From NCBI GenBank assembly GCA_000499405.2, contig HG738137.1, positions 14,253,661-14,317,660 of the forward strand: DNA of 64,000 nucleotides, given 5' to 3'. The stretch is from Onchocerca volvulus (taxonomy: Eukaryota > Nematoda > Chromadorea > Rhabditida > Onchocercidae). The number at the start of each line of letters is the position of its first letter. Position 1 is the stretch's first letter. The notes beneath the pieces are model-generated. The model was not told where the DNA came from. It made no database searches and saw only the letters and a list, made by a program, of their open reading frames with translations. Shown piece after piece: positions 25,601 to 37,480 of this stretch. The position numbers and the translations under genes were made by a program.

Positions 25601-27263
25601 CACTTTCTCATTGTGGCAGTTTAAAAATGAATAAAATTCTTCTCAGTGTTTCATAAAGCTGGAAATGTGGATTTAGTCATGAATGTTGCAGGTACTTTGC
25701 AAAGTGGATTTCATCGATTTCGAAGGTCGTAGCGATGGTGAATCGGCGAAAAAAATTTTATCACAAATAAAACCTAAGCAGCTAATAATTGTTCATGGTT
25801 CATCTGCAGCTACTCGACATCTTGCACAATATGCTCAACAAAATAACATTGTTCATGTAGGCATTTTAACAACATATCGGCTTGAAAACTATCATCGATT
25901 TTTTCTGAAAACTAAATGTCACTGTTAGCTAATTCATTTGAGGAGTTTAACTATAAATGCTATGTGTCATTTAACGATGGCATTAGATTACTGGTGTACG
26001 TGAACTTCATGATAGAGCTTATCTAGTGATTATGTTTTTTAAAGAGGTTGGTTAATAATTATAATTAGATTTTTGTTTATTCTAACTTTTTGATTGTAAT
26101 CGTCTGAAGTATCTTCATCCTTAGCAGATAATCTTTTGATTGGGCAACTGTTGAATAATTTAATATCATGAGAGCTCATTTAGTCCTTCTGCAGGGTAAA
26201 ATATTCACGCCACGGTTGGGTGAATTCGTTGATGCAACGATCGAATCGCATATCTATCAAGTAACATTGAGTGATGCCGTTATGTCATCACTGATTTTCC
26301 AAACGGTTAATGCTTTGAATTTTTGCTCTGTTTTTATTATGATTTGATGTTTTCATTTCGATTTTTGATTAAGTAATAATTTCTACTTGAAAAAAGAAGT
26401 ATGAAACTTTAAAGCAGCAATCAGTCCAGCTCAAAGCGTGATTTTTCAATGAAGAAAAACGAATTATAAATTATAGCCTGGTGATTTTTTAATTAACTAG
26501 AGACCTCTAATATTTCTTGGTATAGGTGAAAGATGCTGAATTGAGCTGGCTGGATGCTCGAATAGTAAGGAGGAAAACTATAACACCGGGACAGACACAA
26601 AATGGAGATGAGGAGAATCCAGAAACAAATGGAAATAAGGAAGAAGTAGAAGAAATGGAACAAGATATTGAGCAAATCGAGGGTAAACGTTTGAGCAGTT
26701 TGAAGGTTGCATCTGCTGATACATTTTGTTTGGAACCAATGCTTTCCGCTAATATCCCTCCACATCAAGTTTGTTTCATTTTTTTTTTTTTATTTTTTGT
26801 ATATTTCTGATAAAGTATGTGTGAAAGTTCACTTCGTTTCATGTCATCTAAAGCTTATAGCTGATTTATGAAGAATAATTTTTTTCTGGGAAACGTTCTG
26901 AATATTTAGAAATTTTTAGGCCTATGATTAAATAAATCATTCGAGCTAGCAATGGGATGAAGAGCGATAGCCATTTAAAATTTTTTTTGAAGATATTTAT
27001 TATTAAAATAGGTAAAGCAACGAAATTAAATGCTTTTTTTTTCATTTTAGGCAGTGTTTGTCAATGACCCAAAACTCTCTGATGTGAAGCAGTTACTAAC
27101 TTCGAATGGTTTCCGAGCTGAATTCAGTTCCGGTGTATTATATATAAACAATATTGCAAGCATTCGACGTAATGAAGCAGGCCGCTTTCACGTGGAAGGC
27201 TGTGCATGTGAAGATTATTACAAAATAAGGGATATTGTTTATGCACAATTCGCAGTTGTATAG
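19685..27263 (+). CDS. cpsf-2: Cleavage and polyadenylation specificity factor subunit 2 (CPSF100)
   Basis: Metallo-beta-lactamase/beta-CASP protein of the pre-mRNA 3'-end processing complex, partner of the CPSF73 endonuclease. Fifteen exons: 19685-19756, 20238-20426, 21476-21616, 21993-22158, 22218-22413, 22812-23016, 23245-23341, 23465-23654, 24053-24231, 24626-24762, about 24967-25152, 25692-25856, 26195-26305, 26526-26768, 27051-27263. This gives about 829 residues. Hallmarks are [68 protein letters not shown], the acidic stretch SSDDSDDDA, and a C terminus close to human CPSF2 ([19 protein letters not shown]). As expected for CPSF100, the catalytic HxHxDH motif is absent; residues 61-67 read SYADIPH. 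The exon 10/11 junction is uncertain by a few residues. AATAAA at 27376 is a likely poly(A) signal. Confidence 0.95.
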
Positions 27264-27375
27264 TCTGAAATTATTCTTAATGTTTGATCTCATGTTGTCT
27301 TTTTTACCGATTTGCAAAGAAAGACAGTCTTGAAATTGAGATGACGAGAAAGTTTTCCATTCAAATTGTTAGTTA

Positions 27376-27381
27376 AATAAA
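27376..27381 (+). terminator. AATAAA poly(A) signal of CPSF2
   Basis: Canonical AATAAA 113 bases past the CPSF2 stop codon. Cleavage within the next 10-30 bases is inferred. Confidence 0.5.
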
Positions 27382-27504
27382 TCAAATTGATAATGTGATT
27401 TCTTAATGAGTTTTTTATAAAAGAACTGTAAAAATGTTTTGAAATATTCATGTAGGCTTGAGGGATGTCACATATTTATCAAATTTTCCATATATATATA
27501 TATA

Positions 27505-27542
27505 TCTCAATAAGAATATATATATATATATATATATTTGTC

Positions 27543-27581
<39 letters not shown>

Positions 27582-27592
27582 TCTTATTGAGA
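27505..27592. repeat. Perfect inverted repeat enclosing (AT)n
   Basis: TCTCAATAAGAA at 27505-27516 is the exact reverse complement of 27581-27592. Between the arms lie almost only alternating A and T, which are themselves self-complementary. The whole 88 bases could extrude as a cruciform or fold as one long RNA hairpin. Confidence 0.85.
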
Positions 27593-28208
27593 ATTTTGAA
27601 ATTCGAAATGTTTGTCATTGAATTTAGAAAAAAAAAAAGTCTGGTTATGTATTGAAATCTGAAAGAAAATTAGATTTATTAATGCTTAAATTAAACTAAT
27701 GAAAATATGATTTAACTGAATTTCTATTCCAATCGACAAATAAGCATACATTTATCTAATCAGTCAAACTGTTTGATTCAAAAGTATTTAATCATCATTA
27801 GAGCTAATTTAAAATTGTATTGTGACATGAATGCGATATGTGGTATAAGTGATTTTGATATTTTGGTGAAATAAAATGATACTTTGACAACTGAAATCCG
27901 ATTTCAGAAACTCTCCATATAAACTTTCGGTATTGTTTGGGTTTCATTTTTCGAAGGAAGAAAGAATTCTGAGAATGAATGAAATCTAATGATATCTCAA
28001 TATTAGCAAATTTATAAAATCCTGAAAAAAAGATGAAGAATGAGTGAAATTGCTTTTCTTTTCAGAATTTTTTCAGTAGGGAGAGGAGGTAAATATGCAA
28101 AATTTTTCAATTTCTTTTTCTATGTTCATTAGATATTGTCTAAATATTTTGTTATATTATGCAAATTTTCGGATTTAATGCATATGTATATATTTTAGTC
28201 TTCAATTT

Positions 28209-29242
28209 ATGATTAATCAAATCTTACTGGTTTGTTGGAATGGTTGTTTTGTTTGATTGTTATAGATTTCTAATTGTTGTTAGTTTTTTTTCTTATTTTC
28301 CCAAAGTTACATTTGAAGCTTAAAATTTACAAGTTTTTAGAAGTATTTTTTTTTTTCTTTTTCGAAGATTGTATAAAAATTTGTTGTTAAATAAAATATG
28401 AGATTGATTTGATTGAGAGAAACTTAACTTTTTTTTTGCATAAGAGAAAATACAATATTTATTATCCAAATATTTTTATATTTAAAAAATTAAAATAAGA
28501 AAAAAAAAGGTTAAAGGTTATTTTTGTCGGTGATTTGATAGCGCCAATAGTTACACTGTTGTGTTATTCAAGTTTTTTCAAACAACATTACGAAGAATGT
28601 AATAAGGAGGATTATTGTTTTTTCTTGGAAGATTATTCAATGCTTAATCCAATCGATACACAGAATCATACACGAAGTTGTGAACGAAAGGGTTACTGTA
28701 AGGTATCGTAATGTAAAATTATTAAATAGCAAAAAGAAGGAAAAGATGTATTACTGTAAGAAACGTATGTATATACATAAGAAAAGAAAATACTATACTA
28801 TTGCTTTTTCTTCTCTTCTTTTTTTTTTTTTTGTTTTATTTGGTAAGAATTAATTATTTATTTCCGATTTAAAATTTGAATAAAACTCAAGACATTTTTT
28901 TGTTTTAATTTCAAATTTTCTAGAAAAAAAGAATTCGAACTTTCATGAAATATCAAAAAAAAAAGGAGGAAGAAAATCCTCATTTAGTTAATATATTTTT
29001 AAAATTTAATGAATTTTATTTTCTAGACATTAATTGAAAATTTAAATGGTAAAATTTTGACAAAATATGGGTTGGTACATAAATGTGGAACTTTTATGAT
29101 AACTGAGACGACATATTCGGATTTATGTTGTTGCAATTTCGATTGGTGTAATAAATTAAAGGTTAATGAATTACCGATAATAGCAATGGATTGCAAAAAT
29201 GAATGTAAAAGTTCGGAAAAGAAGAAAGAAAAAGAATTGTAG
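28209..29242 (+). CDS. Small secreted cysteine-rich protein, Ly6/uPAR three-finger-like
   Basis: Proposed three-exon gene: 28209-28229, 28517-28702, 29027-29242, all phase 0, giving about 140 residues. The N terminus MINQILLVIFVGDLIAPIV is hydrophobic like a signal peptide. The mature part has 12 cysteines: CYSSFF, EEC, YC, RSCERKGYC, HKCG, CCCNFDWCN, then DC and EC. A clustered CC followed by x2-D-x-C-N is the signature end of Ly6/uPAR three-finger domains, which in nematodes form a large family of secreted or GPI-linked proteins. The tail is lysine- and glutamate-rich (SSEKKKEKEL). There is no hydrophobic GPI signal, so secretion is likelier. Exons 2 and 3 are well supported. Exon 1 and the acceptor at 28516 (TTAAAG) are a model only. 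The exact role is unknown. Confidence 0.6.
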
Positions 29243-29820
29243 CAATTTTTTATAATTAATTGGATAATTTTTGAATTGTAATTAATTTATTGGTTGGAGT
29301 TTTCAAATCTATTTTAAATTATATATCTTTTATTAGAAGTTTCTTTTTTTGTTTTGTTTTTTATATAATCGATTCCTAAATTTAATCTTTAGAAATTTCA
29401 TTTCCAATTCAATTTGTTGTATAAATTATTCTAGCATTCTTCGTTGCATATTTCATAAGTCAAAAATGACGTTAAATTTGCAATGCAATTCGAAAAAATA
29501 CAGTTATACTGTTTCTAAATAATTGATTAAAATTATAAATAACATTCAAATAATCTCTTGAAATTTAATTAAAATGGAATCAAAATTAAACTATTAGAAA
29601 TCAAATTTGTTTGAAACAAATAAAATTGATAAGAAGAAAAAAAAGATAAATCTTTTTTTTTTTTTTTCTTTTGAATAATCAAAAGATTCTTTTGTCGGAA
29701 CTTTTTCTCACATTCTTTTTTTTTTTCTTCTTTTGTCTTTTTTCTTTTGCGGAACTTTTCAAATAGTTTGTTGATCAAACATCAAAGATTTTCTAACAAT
29801 TAGTTCGACTGTGTAATTAG
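29243..29820. other. AT-rich intergenic
   Basis: Low-complexity AT-rich sequence with T-runs and purine runs near 29650-29750. No coding sequence was recognised. Confidence 0.5.
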
Positions 29821-29980
29821 TAAGTACTGAATGGCAAATATGTCAAGCTGTTGATGAATATGAATGCAAGGCAAGACAAGAGATAAAGGTCAAAAATTGT
29901 CCAATGGCAATTTTGAGATTTATGCCAAATGCAAAGGGAAGAAAGGAATTTCCGATCTGTTACAAAATTTATGTGACGTT
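29821..29980 (+). CDS. Orphan cysteine-rich exon candidate
   Basis: After the acceptor AATTAG ending at 29820, a frame of about 52 codons reads STEWQICQAVDEYECKARQ and continues with KNCPMAI, then KGRKEFPICYKIYV. It has four cysteines and a balanced amino-acid composition unlike the surrounding AT-rich noise. It may end at a GTAATT donor (29981), a GTGACG donor (29973) or the TAA at 29982-29984. I could not join it to an upstream start or a convincing downstream exon. It could be part of a small secreted protein gene, a gene with long introns, or a decayed copy. The family is not recognised. Confidence 0.4.
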
Positions 29981-30039
29981 GTAATTTTGACAATGACACT
30001 TAACACATCACTAATTATATCCTTCATCTTATAACATCT

Positions 30040-30555
30040 ATCTATCCACCTATCATTGGACACTTATCAATCTGTAATATTTCCCTATCATTTTACAATT
30101 TCCACGTACGATTCTATAATATATATTTGGCAGTTCACATTATGCCCCGTATCAATCCGTAATATTTGTCATTTTACACTAGCTGGAACGGCCATGCAAA
30201 ACGTGGCCGGCCCAGCTAATCCAAATGTTCGTAAACATGCGCCTATTCGAATGCAACGTTCTGTAAAAATCGCAAAGCAATCGGTGAAGAACTTGCAATG
30301 TTTGAAGAGTTACAACGAATATTTACATTTTTATTTATTATAAATTATCTCACGTATCATCCTATAATATCCACGTATCAATCTGTAATTTTTATTATTT
30401 TATATTCACGTATCATTCTACAATACTCACGTATCATTTTGTAATATTCTCCTACCATTTTTTATTATTCCACATATCATTAACTTATGAAGCCGACTCA
30501 TCATTCTGTAATATTCATATATTATTCTATAATATTCGCATACATTTTATATAAA
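30040..30555. repeat. Degenerate 20-bp minisatellite
   Basis: Repeated variants of CACGTATCATTCTGTAATAT run through this region, for example near 30065, 30150, 30350, 30380, 30405, 30430 and 30495. Copies are diverged and spacing is irregular. The array is split by a block of more complex sequence at 30181-30340. Confidence 0.7.
30181..30340 (+). other. GC-richer island inside the minisatellite, possible exon or gene remnant
   Basis: A block of roughly 130-160 bases with clearly higher GC content, preceded by a TTTTACACTAG acceptor-like site. All three forward frames contain protein-like stretches: LERPCKTWPAQLIQMFVNMR in one, AMQNVAGPANPNVRKHAPIR in another, and NATFCKNRKAIGEELAMFEE in the third. 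No single frame is clearly right. This pattern suits a frameshifted remnant of a coding exon, or a real exon whose partners I cannot place. Confidence 0.35.
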
Positions 30556-33441
30556 TTACATATTATTTTCTTATTAACATGACATATATTGTTAAATTTC
30601 GATTTGTTATTAAATTAATTCATTTAATCTAATTCCTATTAATTTTATTTTTCATTTTTATTCATTAACTATTCTTTCCCTATTTTTATTATTTGTTTAA
30701 CATAAATTCGGAAAAATATTATGAATAAAAATTTTAATTAATATCATAAAATATCAATGTTTGTTTGCTTGCTTAAGTAAGAAAAAAATAGCATTGATCT
30801 TACATTGAAAAAAGTTGAAAATAATTTCAAATAATGGGAAAAAATAGTAATTTTTCAGTTTTTGTGTTTTATATCATGAACATTCTATGATATCATTTAT
30901 TGTTCTTTTATATTCAAATATGCTAATTAGACATTATAATGCGTAGATGAAAAATCATAAATATCATAAATTCTTTCTTATATTTCATTAAATATTTAAA
31001 TTGAACTTTTACTTCAAATTTTAATTTTTTTCTTCGCAAAAAGCTTGAAATAATTAATTAATAATCAAAGCATAACAAATCAAGAAAACGAACATTAATA
31101 GAAAGAAAAAACATCATTAAATTTGTTCATATCAATGCCAAATCTTGGATAAAATAGACATTTGCATATGTCAGAATCAGATTAATTAAGAAATTGCTAA
31201 ATGTTAAATCATATAATTATTGCAAATCATTAGGCTCAATCTTACTAATATCTTTTTATTATCGATTGTTGATTTGAAAATTTTCAAACTAATAAATGAA
31301 TGAATGATTAAATTTCTTTTTTTTTTTTTATTTCAAAAATTTTTCATTTTATTTGCATTATTATAATATTAAAATTTAATTTTAAAAATTTCTGAAACGT
31401 ATTTAGTCATTTTTCCTTTGGGAAATTTAATCATTCGAAACATTTAACATCCGTATACCTCTAATATCTATATACTGTAATTAATTTCCCTACATCGTAA
31501 TTAATATCCGTACACCGTATAATTAGGATATTATTATTTTTGATTATTTCTCTTTTCTTCTTACATATATTTAAATTGTTTTATCTTCTTTTTTCGTTTT
31601 CTTATTAACTTCTAATTCAAATAATTATCAAATAATAATTTTTCATTTGAAATCATTCCTCTTAAAGTTCAAGTCATTTATCTTGACATTCCCTTAGGCT
31701 ATTTTCTAATCTTTAAAGTTCAATTCATTCTTCTTAATCTATCTTTAGATTCATTTCTTTGAAAGTTTTTTTTCTTTCCTTCATTTTTTATTTCAGTAAA
31801 TTGAAAAAAAAAAAATATATGGAAGCAATTGCATTCCTTTGTTACATAAGATAAATGAATTGATAATTTATATGAGCTATTGGTCCTATTTTTGTTGAAA
31901 GTTTTACTTTTTTTTGAGAAAGAAAAATTCTCGAAATGTTGCAAAATTGATAAAGAAAGTTATCATTGTTTTTTTGTAACATTTAGATTTTTACTTTTTT
32001 CAATTTTTTTAATTGTTAAATTTAATCATCAATGATTCCATTTTAATATATCCTGTAAATTATCATCATTTTAATGAATCATCACCATGATTATTATCAC
32101 TATCATTATTATTATTAACACTTTTATTATTATTATTATTATTATCATTATTATTATATTATTTATTATTAATATGATTATTATTATTAGTGTTATCATT
32201 ACTGTTATCATTTACCCTTGCCTTCTATTGCAATTATTAAATGAAAACAAAAAAAAAAGCATTTTTTTGTAAACTATTCCTAGTTTATTTGTATTTTTAT
32301 CAACTTATACATTCAAATGGATGATTGGAAGGATAATCAATCATTTTTTTTTTTTTTTTTTTGATTGACAATTTAAAATTTGAAAATGATAATTTTCATG
32401 ATACCAATAATATTTATTGATTTTGTTTTTCTTGTTTTCTTTTTTTATCAAGAAATATTTAATTTTTCATTAATATCTTTTCAGAACAAATGTCTTTTTC
32501 TTTTCTTTTTTTTTCCTTCAATTTCCGTTAAAAATGAATTAAATTAAAGGAAACAGAAATGAAATAAATTAAAGAGAAAAAAAAAAGAAAGAAGCAGCCA
32601 ACATGTTTATATTTAAAATAAAATATATCATCTATTCAAGTAAGAGATTTTAAAGAAAAAAAGAAGAAAAAACTTTTTTTTTTTTTTTTCTTTTAAATTC
32701 TCATTTATTTTTTTTTTTTTTTTTTGCTCATTTATTTTGATTTATTGCTTTATCATATTATTCATAAATGATTAATTTTCTTCATCTTCTATAGATTTTA
32801 CTTAGAACAAATATAAAAAAGAAAAAAAGATGAAGATTTTTTTTTTTTTTAAATATATCAGATTTATTTTAAAAATAAATCAGATTGAACAAAAATATAT
32901 ATATAAAAATAAAAAAAAAAAAATGAAAAACAAGTTTTATATCTAAAAATATATCAAATTAGGTGAAATTAAATAAAGGAAATATATAAAAAGAAATGAA
33001 ATACGAATTTATTATTCAAAAAATATATTCGATTAAATAAATGATATATATAAAATGTACATATAAGAACATGAAAAACAAATTTATAACTAAAAATATA
33101 AAAGATTAAATAAATTAAATAAAAGACATCTTATAAAATACATGAAAATTAAATTTTTATTTAAAGATATATCATATTAAATAAATTATAATTTACATGT
33201 ATATAATTTAATATCATTTATACATATATTTATTATCATCTGCATTTATTTAATGCCATTTACATAAATATATAATTTATTTAATATTATTTATTATATT
33301 AATAAGAATAGAAATTTTAAGTAAAATGAATGAATTAGTTAAAAAAGAAAAGATTATTACGGATGGTACTTGAAAAAAAAGATGAATATACATATATGTT
33401 TTTTTTTTTTCTTTTTTTTTATTTCTATTCATTCGGTATCA

Positions 33442-33476
33442 TGTCGCTAATTAGCTGCGATATACGTCGCTAATTA
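33442..33476. promoter_or_regulatory. Direct repeat of GTCGCTAATTA
   Basis: An 11-base exact direct repeat at 33443-33453 and 33466-33476, with a 23-base period. Each copy contains TAATTA, the core recognised by many homeodomain factors. The patch is GC-richer than its surroundings. A regulatory role is inferred. Confidence 0.35.
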
Positions 33477-34411
33477 TTAATTATTTTCTATATTAGTATA
33501 TGGTACTACTTTTTATCCCCTAAATAGCAAATAGGTGAAAGATGCGAAGAAGTAAAAAAAAAAAAAAAAAAGGGATAAATTTGATGAACGGCAGGAGATG
33601 GATAGAAGTTGCGGAATCTTTTCAAAATCAAAGAAAACATTTGTCATCTTTTCTTTTTTTTTTTTTTTGTATGTGTGTGATTGTCACTTTTAACATTTTC
33701 TGTTTTTGATTCTTTTATAAAAGAAGAAAAAAAAAAAAAAAAAGAATGAACAATTGTTATGTAAATGAAAAAAAGAAATGATACATAAAAGAGATGAAAG
33801 TATATTTAATTCTTTTTTCCTTTTTTCCTTTTCTTTTTTTGCGTAATAAAAAAGGAAAGAAAATGAAGAATTGGAAAGATGAGAAGTGAGAAAAAAACTT
33901 CCATTCTTTTATTGTTTCCGAACAAATAAAAAGAAGCTTTTGATGTTACAGATAATATAAGCAATTGTTTGAATGTTAATTTATTCTTCAAAATGTACAC
34001 TATTCCTTGTTTATTGATTGACTTAATTTTTCGATTTGAATAATAATTGTTGTTATTATTGATCATTTTTGGATTTAATTTTTAAATATGAATTTTTATT
34101 TATTAATAGATTTAATCTTGAAATGATTAAAAACTGTTCCTTTGTTGTTGTTGTTGTTGTTGTTGAATATTTTCGATTTGATTTTTAATTAATAATTTAA
34201 TAATCGATTTCTATAAATGTAAGCTAGTTGAACTATAAAATTATAAATGTAGGTTGTTGATTGATTTCGATTTAACCTTTAAATTCAAAATGTAAATTAT
34301 TGCTGTTGATTAATTTCGAAAAACGTCTTTAAATGTGATCATCAATTGTCATCGATCAATTTCGATTCAATTTTTAAATGTGAATTGCTGTTTTATTATT
34401 ATTAATAATGA

Positions 34412-34439
34412 ATTATTCAATAATAGGTTATTGAATAAT
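34412..34439. repeat. 12-bp inverted repeat, 4-base loop
   Basis: Left arm 34412-34423 and right arm 34428-34439 are exact reverse complements around TAGG. The arms are almost pure A/T, so chance formation is plausible. Confidence 0.6.
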
Positions 34440-36206
34440 AAGTAATACTTATTTTTCCCTAAAGTTTTTTAAAGCATATTCGAAGATTTTTTGTATTTAA
34501 ATTATTTAATCGTAAATTTTTCGATATTGCTATTTAAAATAACTGCAAAAATAACATTATTTCTCCACCAGTGTGTTTACTTAAAGTAAACATCAGCAAT
34601 TCTTCAATTTTTATTTCTTTTTTTTTTCCTTAAATTTTAAACTAAAATAAACGAAATGTGAAGAAGAGAAGAAAAATGTATATATGCATTCGATATTTCA
34701 ATTAGTTTCAAACTTTAACAATTCATTAACCATTTATTCCTTTCTTTTTTTCTCTCTCCCTCCCTTTCTCTCTCTCTCTTCCTCTCTTTTTTCTTTATGG
34801 AATGGAAATTCAAGAAAAAAAAAAAAAAAAAAAGAGAAAAAAAAAGGATAATGACAACGATATTGGTATTTTAATTTTTTTTTTTTTCACCCTTTTTTTT
34901 CCCTTTTTTAGAAAAGAGTAAAAAAAAAAAAAAAAAAAAACGAATTCTATAAAATAGCAAAAAAGTGAAAAGTATACTATTTTATGTATTTACAATGAAA
35001 ATATAAATGTGTTAATTTAAGAATTTGAAATATACGAAAAAAAAAAATTTTGATGTAATGTTTTTTCCTGTATTTAATATTTTTTTATTTTCTTCCTTTT
35101 TTAAATTCATTACATTTTTTATTAATCATTTCATTTATCATTTAAAAATAAAATAAGGAAAAAAAATGAAAATTTTCTTCCTTTTTTTAAATTCATTTCA
35201 TTTCCTTTTTTCGATTATCAGAAAACAAAAACTTTCCTATGGGCAATTTTAATTTGTTTATTAAACTATATATATGAATATTGATGATGAAAAGAGAAAA
35301 GGAAATAAATAAATTGAAAAAAAAAAAAAAAAGAAAAAAAAGAGAAAAGACAACATTACTTCTTGAAAAGGATTTCCATTCATTTCTTTTCGAGAAAAAT
35401 AAAGCGAAAAAACTGTTCATCGGTCATTTTCAATTTGCTTTAAAATCCTTAAAAAAAAAAAAAAAGAAAGAGAAAAAAGAAAATGAGAAATGCTTTTAAT
35501 GCAAAATATTCTATGGAAATAAACAAAAAATTATTCAGGCATATAAATTTGTAAACAAATATAATATATATATGAATAGATTAATGAATAAATTAAATAA
35601 ATCGATCAATAAATGAAATTAAAAATAAATTCTAAAAGTAGTAGTAATATGCATATAATTTAGAAAAATGTCATTACAATGACGATAATGATATTAATTA
35701 GTTTGAAAAAAAAAAAAAAAAGAATAATGATTTAGTTTAGTTTATTATTAAAATATTTGATAAGTTTCAATTTCTTTTTTTCTGTAATGATGTGAGATTA
35801 ATTTCTGGCGATAATTAATTAATTTTATAAACAATCAAAAGTAAAAAATTAAATGATGATAGTTTCTGATAATGATTTTCATTTATACAGTTGATACTGT
35901 ATATTGTTTATTATATTAACATTGTTATTTGATTTCTTATGAATCATTTATTTTTTACTTCCTCATATTACCAAATATTTTACCTCATATTCTTATTAAT
36001 TATTATTTTCAAATATAATTATTTGCTACTGAAAATACTAAAAAAAAAAAATATAAATAAAATAGATAAAAAGATAGATAAATTAATGTTTATATTATTT
36101 AAAAAAAACTTTTGCTGAAAATATATTTATTCATCTATTTTTTTTTTCTTTCCATTTGTTTTGAAAATAATCATCAAACATTTGTCATTTTCTAATCTAT
36201 TTTTTT

Positions 36207-36209
<3 letters not shown>

Positions 36210-36278
<69 letters not shown>
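36210..36278. repeat. Poly-T homopolymer, 69 bases
   Basis: An uninterrupted run of T. The exact length is likely polymorphic or affected by sequencing error. Confidence 0.9.
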
Positions 36279-36279
<1 letters not shown>

Positions 36280-36869
36280 ACGAAAAGAATAGTTTCTCTA
36301 AGAGATGGTAACAAAACAGCTGGTGTTGCTTATATTATATTGTTTTTCTTCTAAAAGTTTGATTAATGAAAAATTTTTTTGAAAGTGAAATTTCTTTTCA
36401 CTGAAAAAAAAAAATTTTTTTTTTTCACTTTTTTCCTTTTTTTTTTTTTTATATCATTAAATATTGATTGATTACGTGAAGTGATAAAAACAGACACAAT
36501 CATTCATTTATGTTTTATAATGCTATTTTCTTTTTTTCGAGCAAATAGCAAATTCATTTACGAATTTTAAATTCAAATGTTTGTTTGCTGTCATAAAATA
36601 TAAAACTTTTCCTTTTTTTTTTTTTTTTTTTTTTTGGAGGGAGGAAGGGAAAGCAATTGCGATAAATGAATGAATAAATTATCTTCACATTGATGAGATA
36701 ATTGCTTATATGTAAGTCATGCATGAAGAAAAAAAAGAGCGGAAAGAAACTTTTGGAAATTTTCAGCTTTTACTTCTTTTTTTTTTTCCTTTTTGATTAA
36801 ATTTTTATGGAGTTGCATGTGTACAGTATGAATTTTTAAAAAAAATACTTTTTTGATATTGTTGCATAA

Positions 36870-37480
36870 TTTTATCAGATTAAAATGCATACAATATCCT
36901 TGTACAATATGAATTTTTTATTTTAAATATAGTTATTTTACATATTATAAATTTCATACTGTATTTGTACAGTATCCCGGACAGTGCAAATCTCGTACTG
37001 TATCTATACAGTATCTTAGTATAAATTTTGTCAGATTAAACGTACAAGAAATATTTGCACGATAAAAATTTTATCTGATTAAATGTACACAATATTCTTG
37101 CACAGTATGAATTTTTATTTTAGATAGCATTATTGTACATAGTATAGATTTTACACTGTATTTGTACAATATATTGCATACTATAAGTTTCTTACTGTAT
37201 CTATACAGTATTTTGCATTATATAAATTTTGTTAGATTAAACATAGAGGAAATATTTGTACGGTGTAAATTTTATATTATATTTATGCTTATATCTTGAA
37301 AAGTATAAATTTTATGCTATACGGTATTTTAGTATTATTTTTATTTATACAGTTTTGCATGAGTCAATTTTATCAGATCAAATATGTGTAATAATTCTTG
37401 TACAGTATAAATTTTACAAGATTATATTTATATATAATATCTTATTTAAATTTTATCAGATTATATATCTGCGGAGTATT
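36870..37480. repeat. Degenerate tandem repeat, about 200-bp unit
   Basis: Two diverged copies begin with TTTATCAGATTAAA-type sequence at about 36871 and 37070, and a partial third begins near 37369. Each copy contains TACTGTA...TACAGTA hairpin motifs (for example 8-bp arms ATACTGTA/TACAGTAT around TTTG near 36958-36977). The unit also shares AATATTTG and GTATGAATTTTT blocks. Confidence 0.65.

Larger units (their letters stand above)
27264..28208. other. Intergenic, CPSF2 to cysteine-rich gene
   Basis: AT-rich, with no coding sequence recognised. It holds the CPSF2 3' untranslated region, an AT-dinucleotide inverted repeat at 27505-27592, and a TATATTTTAG acceptor ending at 28198 before the next start codon. 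Confidence 0.5.
30556..36209. other. Gene desert, low-complexity AT-rich sequence
   Basis: No supported gene. The stretch has many A- and T-runs of 10-22 bases, (ATT)n near 32100-32200, (GTT)n at 34142-34164, and C/T-rich runs near 34750. More complex patches occur near 33420-33610. Confidence 0.6.
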
